From Chlorobiota bacterium (GTDB taxonomy: Bacteria > Bacteroidota > Ignavibacteria > OLB7): a stretch of 64,000 nt of DNA. The notes below the pieces were generated by a model, which made no database searches, was not told the origin of the DNA, and saw only the letters and a program-made list of their open reading frames with translations. The stretch lies in NCBI GenBank assembly GCA_016710285.1, contig JADJXR010000001.1, positions 930,001 through 994,000 of the forward strand, in the 5' to 3' direction. The position numbers and the translations under genes were made by a program. Numbering within the stretch: position 1 is the first letter of the stretch; each line of letters begins with the position of its first letter. Shown in pieces: positions 1 to 7,300 of this stretch.

Positions 1-1
1 G

Positions 2-88
2 GTTGACGGAACCGGACGCACAACCGGAATCCGCAGCGGAAGCAGCGGGTCCTACGGGCGCAGCAGCGGAAGGGGGTACAGCGGATGA
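2..88 (+). CDS. Possible C-terminal tail of an upstream gene (partial)
   Basis: An open frame enters from the left edge and ends at a TGA that overlaps the next start codon as ATGA. The 28 visible residues are rich in Gly, Ser and Arg (for example GSYGRSSGRGYSG), like the disordered RGG-type tails of RNA-binding proteins. Only the overlap and the composition support it, and a second frame here is also open, so this is a weak call. The gene body lies outside the window. Confidence 0.22.
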   Translation, partial: VDGTGRTTGIRSGSSGSYGRSSGRGYSG

Positions 89-732
89 ACCGTCGCGGAT
101 TTTTCTCCAACCTCTTCAACCGCCGCCGCGAAGGGGACCCCTTGTTCTTTGGAATGCAATGCGTGATCAATGTCTATGGCGAGGACACGCTGCGGGCACA
201 GCTGTACAACGTGATCAACCAGCAGATGCCGACCGAATCGCCCGGCGAAAAGTTCCTGTTCTACAAGCGGATCACGGCGGTGCTTCGTGAGAACATCCAC
301 TTTTTTGAGTATGGCTACTGGGACTACATCACCGACCGCGACGATGCCACCGCCGAGTTCGACGACTGGGTGGCCGGCATTGAAGCAACGTCGGCCACGG
401 TCCAAGAAGAGCTTGGGAACGAGGTTGACGAAGCCTACCGGATGAGCAGCGAAAAAGACTACGTGGTGGTGACGCTGGCCTTCATTCTGGAATACACCGA
501 CAGCCTGACCCAGTTCATGGAGATGATTGAAGGAATCCCAGAAGAGGAGTACTTCACCCCCTCCGGATTCCAAACGTTGATCGAGGCAGTGAACTACATT
601 GACTTTGAGTATGCCATGGGCGATGCCGTTTTTATCATGCCCGGCAACGACCAAGATGGCTTCAGCTGGTCCGATATGCGAAGCGAAGGCTGGGAGTACC
701 TGAAGCCGATCATGGGAACGATTGGCCTGTAG
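85..732 (+). CDS. Hypothetical acidic protein, 215 aa
   Basis: The ATG at 85 follows a purine-rich AAGGGGG stretch at suitable spacing. The product is a soluble acidic protein with no signal peptide, membrane segment or recognisable catalytic motif. A basic N-terminus (MNRRGFFSNLFNRRREG) precedes a largely helical-looking body rich in Glu, Asp, Tyr and Phe. I do not recognise the family. It may be translationally coupled to a gene off the left edge, because its start overlaps a stop codon in another frame. A strong hairpin terminator follows within 100 bp. Confidence 0.65.
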   Translation: MNRRGFFSNLFNRRREGDPLFFGMQCVINVYGEDTLRAQLYNVINQQMPTESPGEKFLFYKRITAVLRENIHFFEYGYWDYITDRDDATAEFDDWVAGIEATSATVQEELGNEVDEAYRMSSEKDYVVVTLAFILEYTDSLTQFMEMIEGIPEEEYFTPSGFQTLIEAVNYIDFEYAMGDAVFIMPGNDQDGFSWSDMRSEGWEYLKPIMGTIGL

Positions 733-790
733 GCCCCTCAGGGAACTGCTGCAGCGATGACCGGCACCGAACAACACGGTATCAAACAAC

Positions 791-830
791 AAAACGCCCA
801 ACCATCTTCAAGAATGGTTGGGCGTTTTTT
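791..830. terminator. Bidirectional rho-independent terminator
   Basis: AACGCCCAACCAT at the left is repeated as its complement ATGGTTGGGCGTT at the right, followed by six T on the + strand and preceded by A residues that serve the other strand. It lies between the convergent genes ending at 732 (+) and 845 (-) and can end both. Confidence 0.88.
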
Positions 831-844
831 CATTGATGTTCTTT

Positions 845-1405
845 TCACCCTCCCTTCCCAACTTCCTCATATCCCTTTCCAACTTCCCTCCAAGCCTTCT
901 CCTCGGTTCGGATGCGGATCCGCAGAAGCACGGTGTTGATAATCGTGGCGGTGATCGCCGTCAGATACGCCCCGAAGATCATCGGGAACAGCAGCAGCTC
1001 CACGGCAACAACTACGTAGTTCGGGTGGCGCAGATAGCGGTACGGCCCGTGCGTTGTTGCCGTGGTGCCAGGCACAACAATCACCCGCGTGTTCCAGTTG
1101 GGGCCAAGCGAGCGGATGGTCCAGTAGCGCACCCCCTGGCAAAGCACAACAATCGCCAACAGCCCGGGCCAGAACGGGTTCACCGGGCGCGACAGGTAGA
1201 TAACCTCGGCAATCATCCCCACAAACCAAAGGGTGTGAAGGGTGATGATGGCGGGGTAGTGGTCGCGCCCGAACTCAATGCCCCCACGCTGGCGCGCTGC
1301 CGCCTCGTTCCGTTTGGCGATCCGCACTTCGGCAAGCCGTTGCAGCAGGATCAATGGAACCAGCAGGTGAAGCGGCGACCATTGCATCACATCAAAAACC
1401 GTCAT
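845..1405 (-). CDS. Isoprenylcysteine carboxyl methyltransferase (ICMT/PEMT-like) family membrane protein
   Basis: A 186-aa integral membrane protein with about five hydrophobic segments. The C-terminal half carries the family signature: GPYRYLRHPNYV, then a hydrophobic pair of helices, then RIRTEEKAW, which form the S-adenosylmethionine and substrate region in ICMT/PEMT-type methyltransferases. Bacterial members of this size are often found beside type III polyketide synthases or have unknown lipid or phenolic substrates; no such partner is visible here. The gene points left and is divergent from the amidotransferase-like gene. Substrate cannot be inferred. Confidence 0.82.
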   Translation of the reverse strand: MTVFDVMQWSPLHLLVPLILLQRLAEVRIAKRNEAAARQRGGIEFGRDHYPAIITLHTLWFVGMIAEVIYLSRPVNPFWPGLLAIVVLCQGVRYWTIRSLGPNWNTRVIVVPGTTATTHGPYRYLRHPNYVVVAVELLLFPMIFGAYLTAITATIINTVLLRIRIRTEEKAWREVGKGYEEVGKGG

Positions 1406-1620
1406 GGCGATTCGGCATTGTTCTCTTCAATCCTTTGTTTCCCGCCATGCCGGCGATTGGGGGAAAAACTACAGCTTTCCTGTTGATGGAGTGAGTGGTG
1501 GGCAATCTCCCCTTCCCGCAACCTGTATCCTTTTTTGCGGAAGCACCGCGCTGTGGGGCTTTCTCGGTTATCTTGCCAGCCGTTTCCAACAACCGACACA
1601 CCGAAAACAACAACCGCACA

Positions 1621-2376
1621 ATGGCAACAACCAACGTCCTTCTTGTTGGCGAAAGCTGGATCACCAACGCAACCCACTACAAGGGGTGGGATCAATTCAG
1701 CAGCGTCACCTACCACAGCGGGGCCGCCGATCTGCTTTCGGCATTGCAAGCCGGGGGCATCAACGCTGAGTACCTTCCGGGCCATGCCGCCCCTTCCGAT
1801 TTCCCGATGACCCTTGAAGGCCTGCAGAAGTACGATGTCATCATGTTGAGCGACATCGGAAGCAACACCCTTCTGCTCCATCCCGACACGTGGCTGCATG
1901 GGAAGCGGACCCCCAACCGGCTGAAGCTGCTGCGGCAGTTTGCCGAATCGGGCGGGGGGCTGGCGATGATTGGTGGATACTACAGCTTTGCGGGCCTGCA
2001 AGCCGGCGCACGCTACGGCGGAACCCCCGTCGAGGAAGCTCTTCCAGTAACCATCTCACCCTTCGACGACCGGATGGAGGACCCCGAAGGCTCGCCGATC
2101 ACGCTCCATCACCCTTCCCATCCAATCCTTTCCGGAATCGAAGGGGAGTGGCCCTACTTGCTGGGGTATAACCGCGTTGCCCCCCGGCCCGAATCGCAGG
2201 TGCTTGCCACGGTGGGGGCGGACCCGCTGCTTGTTGTTGGAAGCTACGGCACGGGGCGTTCGTTGGCCTGGACCAGCGATGTTGGCCCGCACTGGTGCCC
2301 CAGCGAATTCGTGCAATGGCCCGGATACGCACGGCTGTTCCAGCAAGCCGTGCGGTGGTTGGGGGGGAAGGAGTGA
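1621..2376 (+). CDS. Putative glutamine amidotransferase (DUF1355-like, class I GATase fold)
   Basis: The ATG at 1621 begins MATTNVLLVGESWITN, matching the usual start of this cytoplasmic family; the open frame extends upstream without coding character. The product of about 251 aa has an alternating alpha/beta pattern with LLVGESW at the N-terminus, YDVIMLSDIG near residue 65, GGGLAMIGGYYSF near 115 and a C-terminal GTGRSLAWTSDVGPHW. These match the putative cytoplasmic amidotransferase family related to ThuA and class I GATases. No ammonia-acceptor domain is fused, so the reaction is unknown. The gene stands alone and no clear Shine-Dalgarno sequence precedes it. Confidence 0.72.
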   Translation: MATTNVLLVGESWITNATHYKGWDQFSSVTYHSGAADLLSALQAGGINAEYLPGHAAPSDFPMTLEGLQKYDVIMLSDIGSNTLLLHPDTWLHGKRTPNRLKLLRQFAESGGGLAMIGGYYSFAGLQAGARYGGTPVEEALPVTISPFDDRMEDPEGSPITLHHPSHPILSGIEGEWPYLLGYNRVAPRPESQVLATVGADPLLVVGSYGTGRSLAWTSDVGPHWCPSEFVQWPGYARLFQQAVRWLGGKE

Positions 2377-2407
2377 GCTTAGGTAGCAGCCGATTTCGCG
2401 CTGCCGC

Positions 2408-2550
2408 CGCGCCCCCCTGCTTCGCCGCAAGCGGCTGCGCGTCCCCCCAATGCTGGGAGGAAGAGGGTTCTGGAAAGATTCCTTGTTCACTGTTGCCAGG
2501 TCATCGCCTGCAGGCTCCTCCCCCAGAATTGGGGGAGGCGGGGAGGGGGC
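2408..2550 (+). repeat. Dispersed palindromic intergenic repeat, family 1, copy 1
   Basis: This non-coding stretch between the amidotransferase-like gene and the EamA gene holds two GC-rich modules. One contains GCCCCCCTGCTTCGCCGCAA and CCCCCCAATGCTGGG. The other is a palindrome with arms CCTCCCCC and GGGGGAGG around AGAATT (2517-2538). The same two modules in the same order recur in opposite orientation at 30684-30829 with an unrelated spacer of similar length. This is the pattern of a REP/MITE-like element. Confidence 0.75.
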
Positions 2551-2673
2551 GACCACGGTGGCAGCTGGCATTGCGTTCGGTTGCTTCGCCCAACACCGCC
2601 CCGATTCAATCAAGGCGGCGGCCCAATCAGGCATTCCACATCGTGCCGAACCTTCTTTTCATACTCTTCAACA

Positions 2674-3558
2674 ATGTCCCATTGGTTTCTGCTGTTGTTG
2701 CTTGCGGCCTTGTGGTCGCCGTCGTTTTTGGCGATTAAGATCGGGCTTCACGACATCCCCCCGCTGACGCTGGCCGCGGCGCGCCTGGCGATTGCCTCGG
2801 TGCTGACCTACGGGCTGATGCGCTGGAAAGGGGGAAGCCTTCCGGCCACGGTTGAGTTCTGGAAGAAATTTGCCGTGATGGGGCTGTTCGCCAACGCGCT
2901 TCCGTTTGCCCTGCTGATGATTGGCGAGACGCTGAGCTCCAGCGTGCTTGCGGCAATCGTCAGCGGGTTCACTCCGGTTGGCACGGCAGTGATTGCCCAT
3001 TTCATGATTGAGGGGGAACGCCTAACCGGGCGGACGCTGATCGGCATCACGATGGGGTTTCTGGGAATTGGCGTTCTGTTCCTGCCAACGTTGCTCAACG
3101 GAATGGGGAACCAGCAGGAGGGGAACAACGTGCTGCTTGGCTTGATTGCCTTTGCCGTGATGGCCCTTAGCTACTCGGTCGCTGGGGTTTATGGCCGGAA
3201 GGTGTTGCGTGGGTATCCGCAATTTGTTGGACCAACGGCGCAGCTGATGGCCGCCACGCTGTTGCTGCTGCCGTTTGTTGTGGCGTTCGAGTGGGACCAA
3301 CTGCGGGTTCCTGGGCTTCCTTCGTTTGGGGCGGCAATGTGGCTGGGGGTGGTGGCAACGGGGTTCGCCTACGTGGTCTATTATCGCTTGTTGGAAATTT
3401 CCAGCGCGACGTTCCTATCGCTGGTGACGTTCCTTCTCCCTCCGTTCGGGGCATTGATTGGAGTGATTTTTTTGGGAGAAGAGCTTGCATGGAGCGCGCT
3501 GGCAGGCTGCGCCCTGATTTTGGGCGGAGCCGGGTTTGTGCGGAATACGGGGGGGTGA
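2674..3558 (+). CDS. EamA/DMT-superfamily transporter (RhaT/YdcZ type)
   Basis: The likely start is ATG 2674 (MSHWFLLLLLAALWSPSF), since residues upstream in the same frame come from the intergenic repeat. The product of 294 aa has ten hydrophobic segments arranged as two five-helix EamA halves, the standard topology. Typical motifs are AALWSPSFLAIKIGL in helix 1 and the end of the second half, FLGEELAWSALAGCALILGG. Members export amino acids, nucleosides or other metabolites by proton antiport; the substrate cannot be read from sequence. A terminator follows 42 bp after the stop, so the gene is probably monocistronic. Confidence 0.88.
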   Translation: MSHWFLLLLLAALWSPSFLAIKIGLHDIPPLTLAAARLAIASVLTYGLMRWKGGSLPATVEFWKKFAVMGLFANALPFALLMIGETLSSSVLAAIVSGFTPVGTAVIAHFMIEGERLTGRTLIGITMGFLGIGVLFLPTLLNGMGNQQEGNNVLLGLIAFAVMALSYSVAGVYGRKVLRGYPQFVGPTAQLMAATLLLLPFVVAFEWDQLRVPGLPSFGAAMWLGVVATGFAYVVYYRLLEISSATFLSLVTFLLPPFGALIGVIFLGEELAWSALAGCALILGGAGFVRNTGG

Positions 3559-3600
3559 CGAAGGATTGTCGTCGGGATCGTTTTTCTTGAATAAAGGGAG

Positions 3601-3632
3601 CTTGCCAGCGGTTTGCTGGCAAGTTTTTTTTT
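3601..3632 (+). terminator. Rho-independent terminator after the EamA gene
   Basis: A perfect 9-bp stem CTTGCCAGC / GCTGGCAAG with a five-base loop is followed by nine T residues. Confidence 0.93.
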
Positions 3633-3695
3633 CGCCTATGCGACTTTTTACGGAGCTATGTCAATAAGCAGGCAGACGTACGTTATTTGCCCAGC

Positions 3696-4322
3696 ATGAG
3701 CAACAACATTGCCCAAACATCGGACCAGAAAGCACGGGAGCAGAACTTCCTACGGTTGTTGCTGCCTGTTCGGAATCAACTGTTCCGGTTTGCTGTTGCA
3801 TTGATGCGCGACTACGACGACGCGATGGATGTCACTGCCGAAACAATTCTGATTGCCCTGCAAGGATACGATGAACGCAGGCCCGAAGCAGGATTTAAAT
3901 CCTATCTGTTCACCATTGCCACACGCCTGTGCCGGCGAATGAAAGCGCGACGGAAATGGTTCATCTCGTTGCAGCCGGAAACCTCGGAGGCGATTGCTGG
4001 GAACGCGCCTTCGCCAGATGTTGCTCCGGACCTTGCAGCACTTCGTGAGGCACTGGCGCAGCTTCCGGCACGGCAGCGCGAGGCTATCACATTGTTTGAG
4101 CTTGGGGGATTAAGTCTGCAAGAAATACAGCAGATACAAGGGGGATCGCTATCGGGTGTGAAATCCCGCATTGTTCGTGGCCGCCAACGGCTTGCGGAGC
4201 TGCTTGGTGCCACCACCGAGGGATGTACCGATCCGGCAATGCGCCCAAGCAGTCCCCAACGTGATAAAGGAGCCGCCACTCCTCTTCTATCATCCATGCA
4301 ACCATCGCAGAGCCATGACTAA
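3696..4322 (+). CDS. ECF-type RNA polymerase sigma factor
   Basis: The product of about 208 aa has region 2 near residues 20-90 (NQLFRFAVALMRDYDDAMDV then SYLFTIATRLCRRMKARR) and region 4 near 115-170 (LPARQREAITLFELGGLSLQ then SGVKSRIVRGRQRLAELL), the HTH that reads the -35 element. Region 3 is absent, as in ECF factors. ATG 3696 (MSNNIAQTSD) is preferred over an upstream TTG. Its last 8 bp (ATGACTAA) overlap the start of the downstream gene, so the two are translationally coupled. That gene sits where an anti-sigma factor usually does. The C-terminal 40 residues beyond region 4 are low in structure. Confidence 0.9.
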   Translation: MSNNIAQTSDQKAREQNFLRLLLPVRNQLFRFAVALMRDYDDAMDVTAETILIALQGYDERRPEAGFKSYLFTIATRLCRRMKARRKWFISLQPETSEAIAGNAPSPDVAPDLAALREALAQLPARQREAITLFELGGLSLQEIQQIQGGSLSGVKSRIVRGRQRLAELLGATTEGCTDPAMRPSSPQRDKGAATPLLSSMQPSQSHD

Positions 4323-5745
4323 ACAACCGACCAAACGGCCATTGGATTACTGGTTCAACAAGTTGCGGAGCAGCACAGAGTTGAGCGAGTATCAGGTACA
4401 AATGATCATTGCCAGTCATACGCCACGGCGGCGGCGATCCGCCATTGCTCTACTCATTCTTAACAGGAGGTTCATCATGTTCACGGTTCTTCTCATGTCG
4501 CTGGTGTCTGGTTCGCTCTTCATTGCCAGTTTGGATGGCGAATCCACAGCGTCCCGGCCGCAATCCTTATTTGGAAGCACGGCATCTTCCCCGCGTGTTG
4601 CTTCGGTCCAGAAGCAAACAACACTTGAGAAAGTGCCGAAGGTTGTTGTATCAGGCTCGGCAACAAAACCTCTGGTTCGGCAACTCTCCCAGCCATCTCC
4701 CAAACCAACAATCACCGAGCCTCCGCACATTCTGCAGCGGCAGGGCATTATGGCGTTGGAGCTAACCACCGAAGAGCTTGCAAAAATTGGAATTCAGATG
4801 TTGCCGGATGGAGGGATGAGGCTGTACGCAGGTCGGCCAAATGTCAATTTTTTTAGAAAAGATTCCCATGTCGTAGAAACCCATACCGCCACATATACCA
4901 TAACCGCTGATAGTGGAATAGAGGACCGGATTCCTCGGCAATTCAGCCCGGCAGGAATTGATTGGATTCCTCACTCCCCAATAATTTTCTACACCGAAAA
5001 CAATCAGCTCCATTTATTTCGGAGGGTTCCGAACGAAGCATACGACCGCCACGTTAATGTTCGCCGCCCCCGAAAAACTGCTGCGGAAGAAGCCGCCGAC
5101 CGTCACTTCTGGGATAGCGTAGAATACTCTCGGTTTGTTGAGCCAATGATTATGCGATGGGTCGTTCCGGTCAATATCAAGATTCAAAACGGCCAGCGCA
5201 CAATTTCGCTCTGGTTATCAGTGCGGCGTATCGCACCGTACTTACCCGATCGCTACCGGATTCCGATTGAGGCGGAGATCAAGCGATTAACGGAGATTGA
5301 TGAGCAGCAGGCAAAAGAACTCTCATCGAAAAAGCAAACGATCATCGCGTATGATATTAGCAGAGCACCAGACGAGCCGGAAGAGGACACCAACGCCTAT
5401 GCTATCCAACAACACCGTCTGATGGAGCAAGCCCGGCCTGGCGATCCAGTGATGGAAGTGTGGTGGCAATCGGCCGGGGCCGTGATGGTGCTAAACGTCA
5501 CCCCAAACCCTGCCCGCGACGTTGCCGAGGTATCGTTCCTGCTGGAAGCTCCAAGAATGGTGGCTCTTGATTTGTACCGATACGATGGCCAACGGGTCAA
5601 GCGGGTTGCCGAGGGGGTTTCGTTGCCAGCGGGCCAGCATCAGCTTCGTGCCGATCTGCATGGTATCCAACCCGGACTCTATCTGCTTGGCATCACCACC
5701 GACCGCAGCGAACAAGCATTGCGCAGAGTTTACGTGACGCAGTAG
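4315..5745 (+). CDS. Sigma-coupled membrane or secreted protein with a T9SS C-terminal domain
   Basis: Read from ATG 4315, this 476-aa protein has a basic cytoplasmic-looking N-terminus of about 50 residues, one membrane segment (MFTVLLMSLVSGSLFIASL), a roughly 320-residue domain I do not recognise, and a Por-secretion type tail starting at VTPNPARDVAEVSFL and ending RRVYVTQ. It overlaps the sigma gene by 8 bp and occupies the anti-sigma position. An in-frame ATG at 4477 has an excellent Shine-Dalgarno (AGGAGG, 4465-4470). Starting there, the hydrophobic stretch becomes an N-terminal signal peptide and the protein an ordinary 422-aa T9SS substrate. Which start is used, or whether both are, decides if it is an anti-sigma-like transmembrane protein or a secreted effector of the regulon. 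Confidence 0.72.
   Translation: MTKQPTKRPLDYWFNKLRSSTELSEYQVQMIIASHTPRRRRSAIALLILNRRFIMFTVLLMSLVSGSLFIASLDGESTASRPQSLFGSTASSPRVASVQKQTTLEKVPKVVVSGSATKPLVRQLSQPSPKPTITEPPHILQRQGIMALELTTEELAKIGIQMLPDGGMRLYAGRPNVNFFRKDSHVVETHTATYTITADSGIEDRIPRQFSPAGIDWIPHSPIIFYTENNQLHLFRRVPNEAYDRHVNVRRPRKTAAEEAADRHFWDSVEYSRFVEPMIMRWVVPVNIKIQNGQRTISLWLSVRRIAPYLPDRYRIPIEAEIKRLTEIDEQQAKELSSKKQTIIAYDISRAPDEPEEDTNAYAIQQHRLMEQARPGDPVMEVWWQSAGAVMVLNVTPNPARDVAEVSFLLEAPRMVALDLYRYDGQRVKRVAEGVSLPAGQHQLRADLHGIQPGLYLLGITTDRSEQALRRVYVTQ
4465..4479 (+). promoter_or_regulatory. Strong internal ribosome binding site and alternative start codon
   Basis: AGGAGG at 4465-4470 lies six bases before an in-frame ATG at 4477. It is one of the best Shine-Dalgarno sequences in the window and sits inside the gene beginning at 4315, exactly in front of the hydrophobic segment that would form a signal peptide. 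Confidence 0.6.
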
Positions 5746-5789
5746 CAGAAAAAAATAGAGTTCGCCGCATTTCAGTTCCACCACACTCT

Positions 5790-5830
5790 GCCGGAATTTG
5801 ACATCTGCTTAAGCGATGGCAAATTCCGGC
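5790..5830. terminator. Perfect 11-bp inverted repeat after the T9SS gene
   Basis: GCCGGAATTTG at 5790-5800 is complemented by CAAATTCCGGC at 5820-5830 with a 19-base loop, 45 bp after the stop at 5745. No T-run follows, so it is a weak terminator candidate or an mRNA 3-prime end stabiliser. The rest of the 294-bp gap up to fbaB holds a possible TACCTTTTG promoter motif at 5894-5902 and nothing else I can identify. Confidence 0.5.
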
Positions 5831-6039
5831 AAAACTTTACTCCGCTCGGAGCGAACTCTCGGTTTTCAGATACTCTGTCGGCGTTTCACCTTCTACCTTT
5901 TGTTCCCACCTCTACTCAGGAGAGGGTGATAACCTTAATCTGCTTCACCACGCTACCTTTCATTCTCCCCGAACTCCTATCTTTGCTCCCACTTCTGCAA
6001 GTCCAACCTTCTATCAATCACACACATCACGAACAACCG

Positions 6040-7098
6040 ATGATTGAACGCATTCAAGAGCTTCTGGGGGCCGAGGCCGACTACCTGCTGAACCACACCA
6101 GCACCACCATCCCGAAAGAATCGCTGCACCTGACCGGGCCGAACTTTGTGGACGAGATGTTCACCCAGTCCGACCGCAACAACCGCGTGCTGCATAACCT
6201 GGCTTGGATGTACGCCGCAGGGCGGCTTCACCGCACCGGCTATCTTTCCATCCTTCCTGTGGACCAGGGTATTGAGCATTCGGCGGGGGCATCGTTCGCC
6301 CCAAACCCCATCTACTTCGATCCAGAAAACATTGTGAAGTTGGCGATTGAGGGGGGATGCAACGCGGTGGCCAGCACCTACGGCGTGTTGGGAATGGTTG
6401 CCCGCAAGTACGCCCACAAAATCCCATTCATCGTCAAGATCAACCACAACGAGCTTATCACCTACCCGAACAAGCACGACCAAATTTTGTTCGGCACAAT
6501 CCAGCAAGCCTACGACATGGGGGCCGCCGCAGTGGGGGCAACCATCTACTTCGGTTCGCAGGAATCGTCGCGGCAGATTCAGGAGATTGCCGAGGCGTTC
6601 GCCCTTGCCCACGAGCTTGGAATGGCCACCATCCTGTGGTGCTACTTGCGGAACAGCGCCTTCAACGTGAAGGACGACAAGGACTATCACGTCTCGGCGG
6701 ATCTTACCGGCCAAGCCAACCACTTGGGGGTGACAATCCAGGCCGACATCATCAAGCAGAAATTGCCGGAGAACAACGGCGGCTACAACGCGCTAAAGTT
6801 TGGCAAGACCCACAAGAAGGTGTACGAGCAACTTACCAGCGACCACCCGATTGACCTTTGCCGCTACCAAGTGGCCAACTGCTACATGGGGCGCGTTGGG
6901 CTGATTAACTCCGGCGGGGCCAGCAGCGGCGAAAGCGACATGGCCGAAGCCGTCAAGACTGCGGTCATCAACAAGCGGGCCGGCGGGCATGGGCTTATCA
7001 GCGGGCGCAAAGCCTTCCAGCGGCCAATGGCCGAAGGGGCCGCACTGCTGCAGGCCATCCAAGATGTCTATCTGGAACCGCAGGTGACGGTGGCGTAG
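6040..7098 (+). CDS. fbaB: Class I fructose-bisphosphate aldolase, FbaB/DhnA type
   Basis: Cleaves fructose 1,6-bisphosphate to dihydroxyacetone phosphate and glyceraldehyde 3-phosphate through a lysine Schiff base, in cytoplasmic glycolysis and gluconeogenesis. From ATG 6040 the protein is 352 aa, close to the length of E. coli FbaB. Family motifs are LSILPVDQGIEHSAG, VKINHNELITYPNK, ADLTGQANHLGVTIQADIIK and the phosphate-binding stretches GLINSGGASSG and GLISGRKAF. The lysine of ADIIKQK near residue 239 is the probable Schiff-base residue. The in-frame extension upstream to 5926 is hydrophobic and unlike the family, so it is excluded. The gene is monocistronic with a large hairpin behind it. 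Confidence 0.95.
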   Translation: MIERIQELLGAEADYLLNHTSTTIPKESLHLTGPNFVDEMFTQSDRNNRVLHNLAWMYAAGRLHRTGYLSILPVDQGIEHSAGASFAPNPIYFDPENIVKLAIEGGCNAVASTYGVLGMVARKYAHKIPFIVKINHNELITYPNKHDQILFGTIQQAYDMGAAAVGATIYFGSQESSRQIQEIAEAFALAHELGMATILWCYLRNSAFNVKDDKDYHVSADLTGQANHLGVTIQADIIKQKLPENNGGYNALKFGKTHKKVYEQLTSDHPIDLCRYQVANCYMGRVGLINSGGASSGESDMAEAVKTAVINKRAGGHGLISGRKAFQRPMAEGAALLQAIQDVYLEPQVTVA

Positions 7099-7127
7099 GC
7101 AGCGGGGCAGACAGCCACAGAAATTAG

Positions 7128-7171
7128 CACGGCGTGATTCGGAGCGGCTTCCTGCTCCGGATCACGCCGTG
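7128..7171. terminator. Large hairpin after fbaB
   Basis: An 18-bp stem (CACGGCGTGATTCGGAGC against its complement, with one G-U pair) closes an eight-base loop 29 bp after the fbaB stop. The following sequence ATTGTATTG has only a poor T-run, but the stem is strong enough to act as a terminator or 3-prime stabiliser. Confidence 0.7.
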
Positions 7172-7212
7172 ATTGTATTGGGCAGCCCCACCTCCCTGAT
7201 AAAGCATCTGAA

Positions 7213-7230
7213 CTATGACGCATATCATAG
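7213..7230. promoter_or_regulatory. Candidate operator upstream of the nitric oxide reductase gene
   Basis: CTATGA-N6-TCATAG forms a perfect 6+6 dyad 70 bp upstream of the NO reductase start, in a typical operator position. It does not match the FNR/Dnr (TTGAT-N4-ATCAA) or NsrR consensus, so the regulator is unknown. The evidence is the symmetry and the location only. Confidence 0.4.
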
Positions 7231-7300
7231 CTGCCCCACACCTTCAGCATATACCTTGTATCCTGAGTGCAGCCGTATCCTTAACGCATGAAGGATTTCT

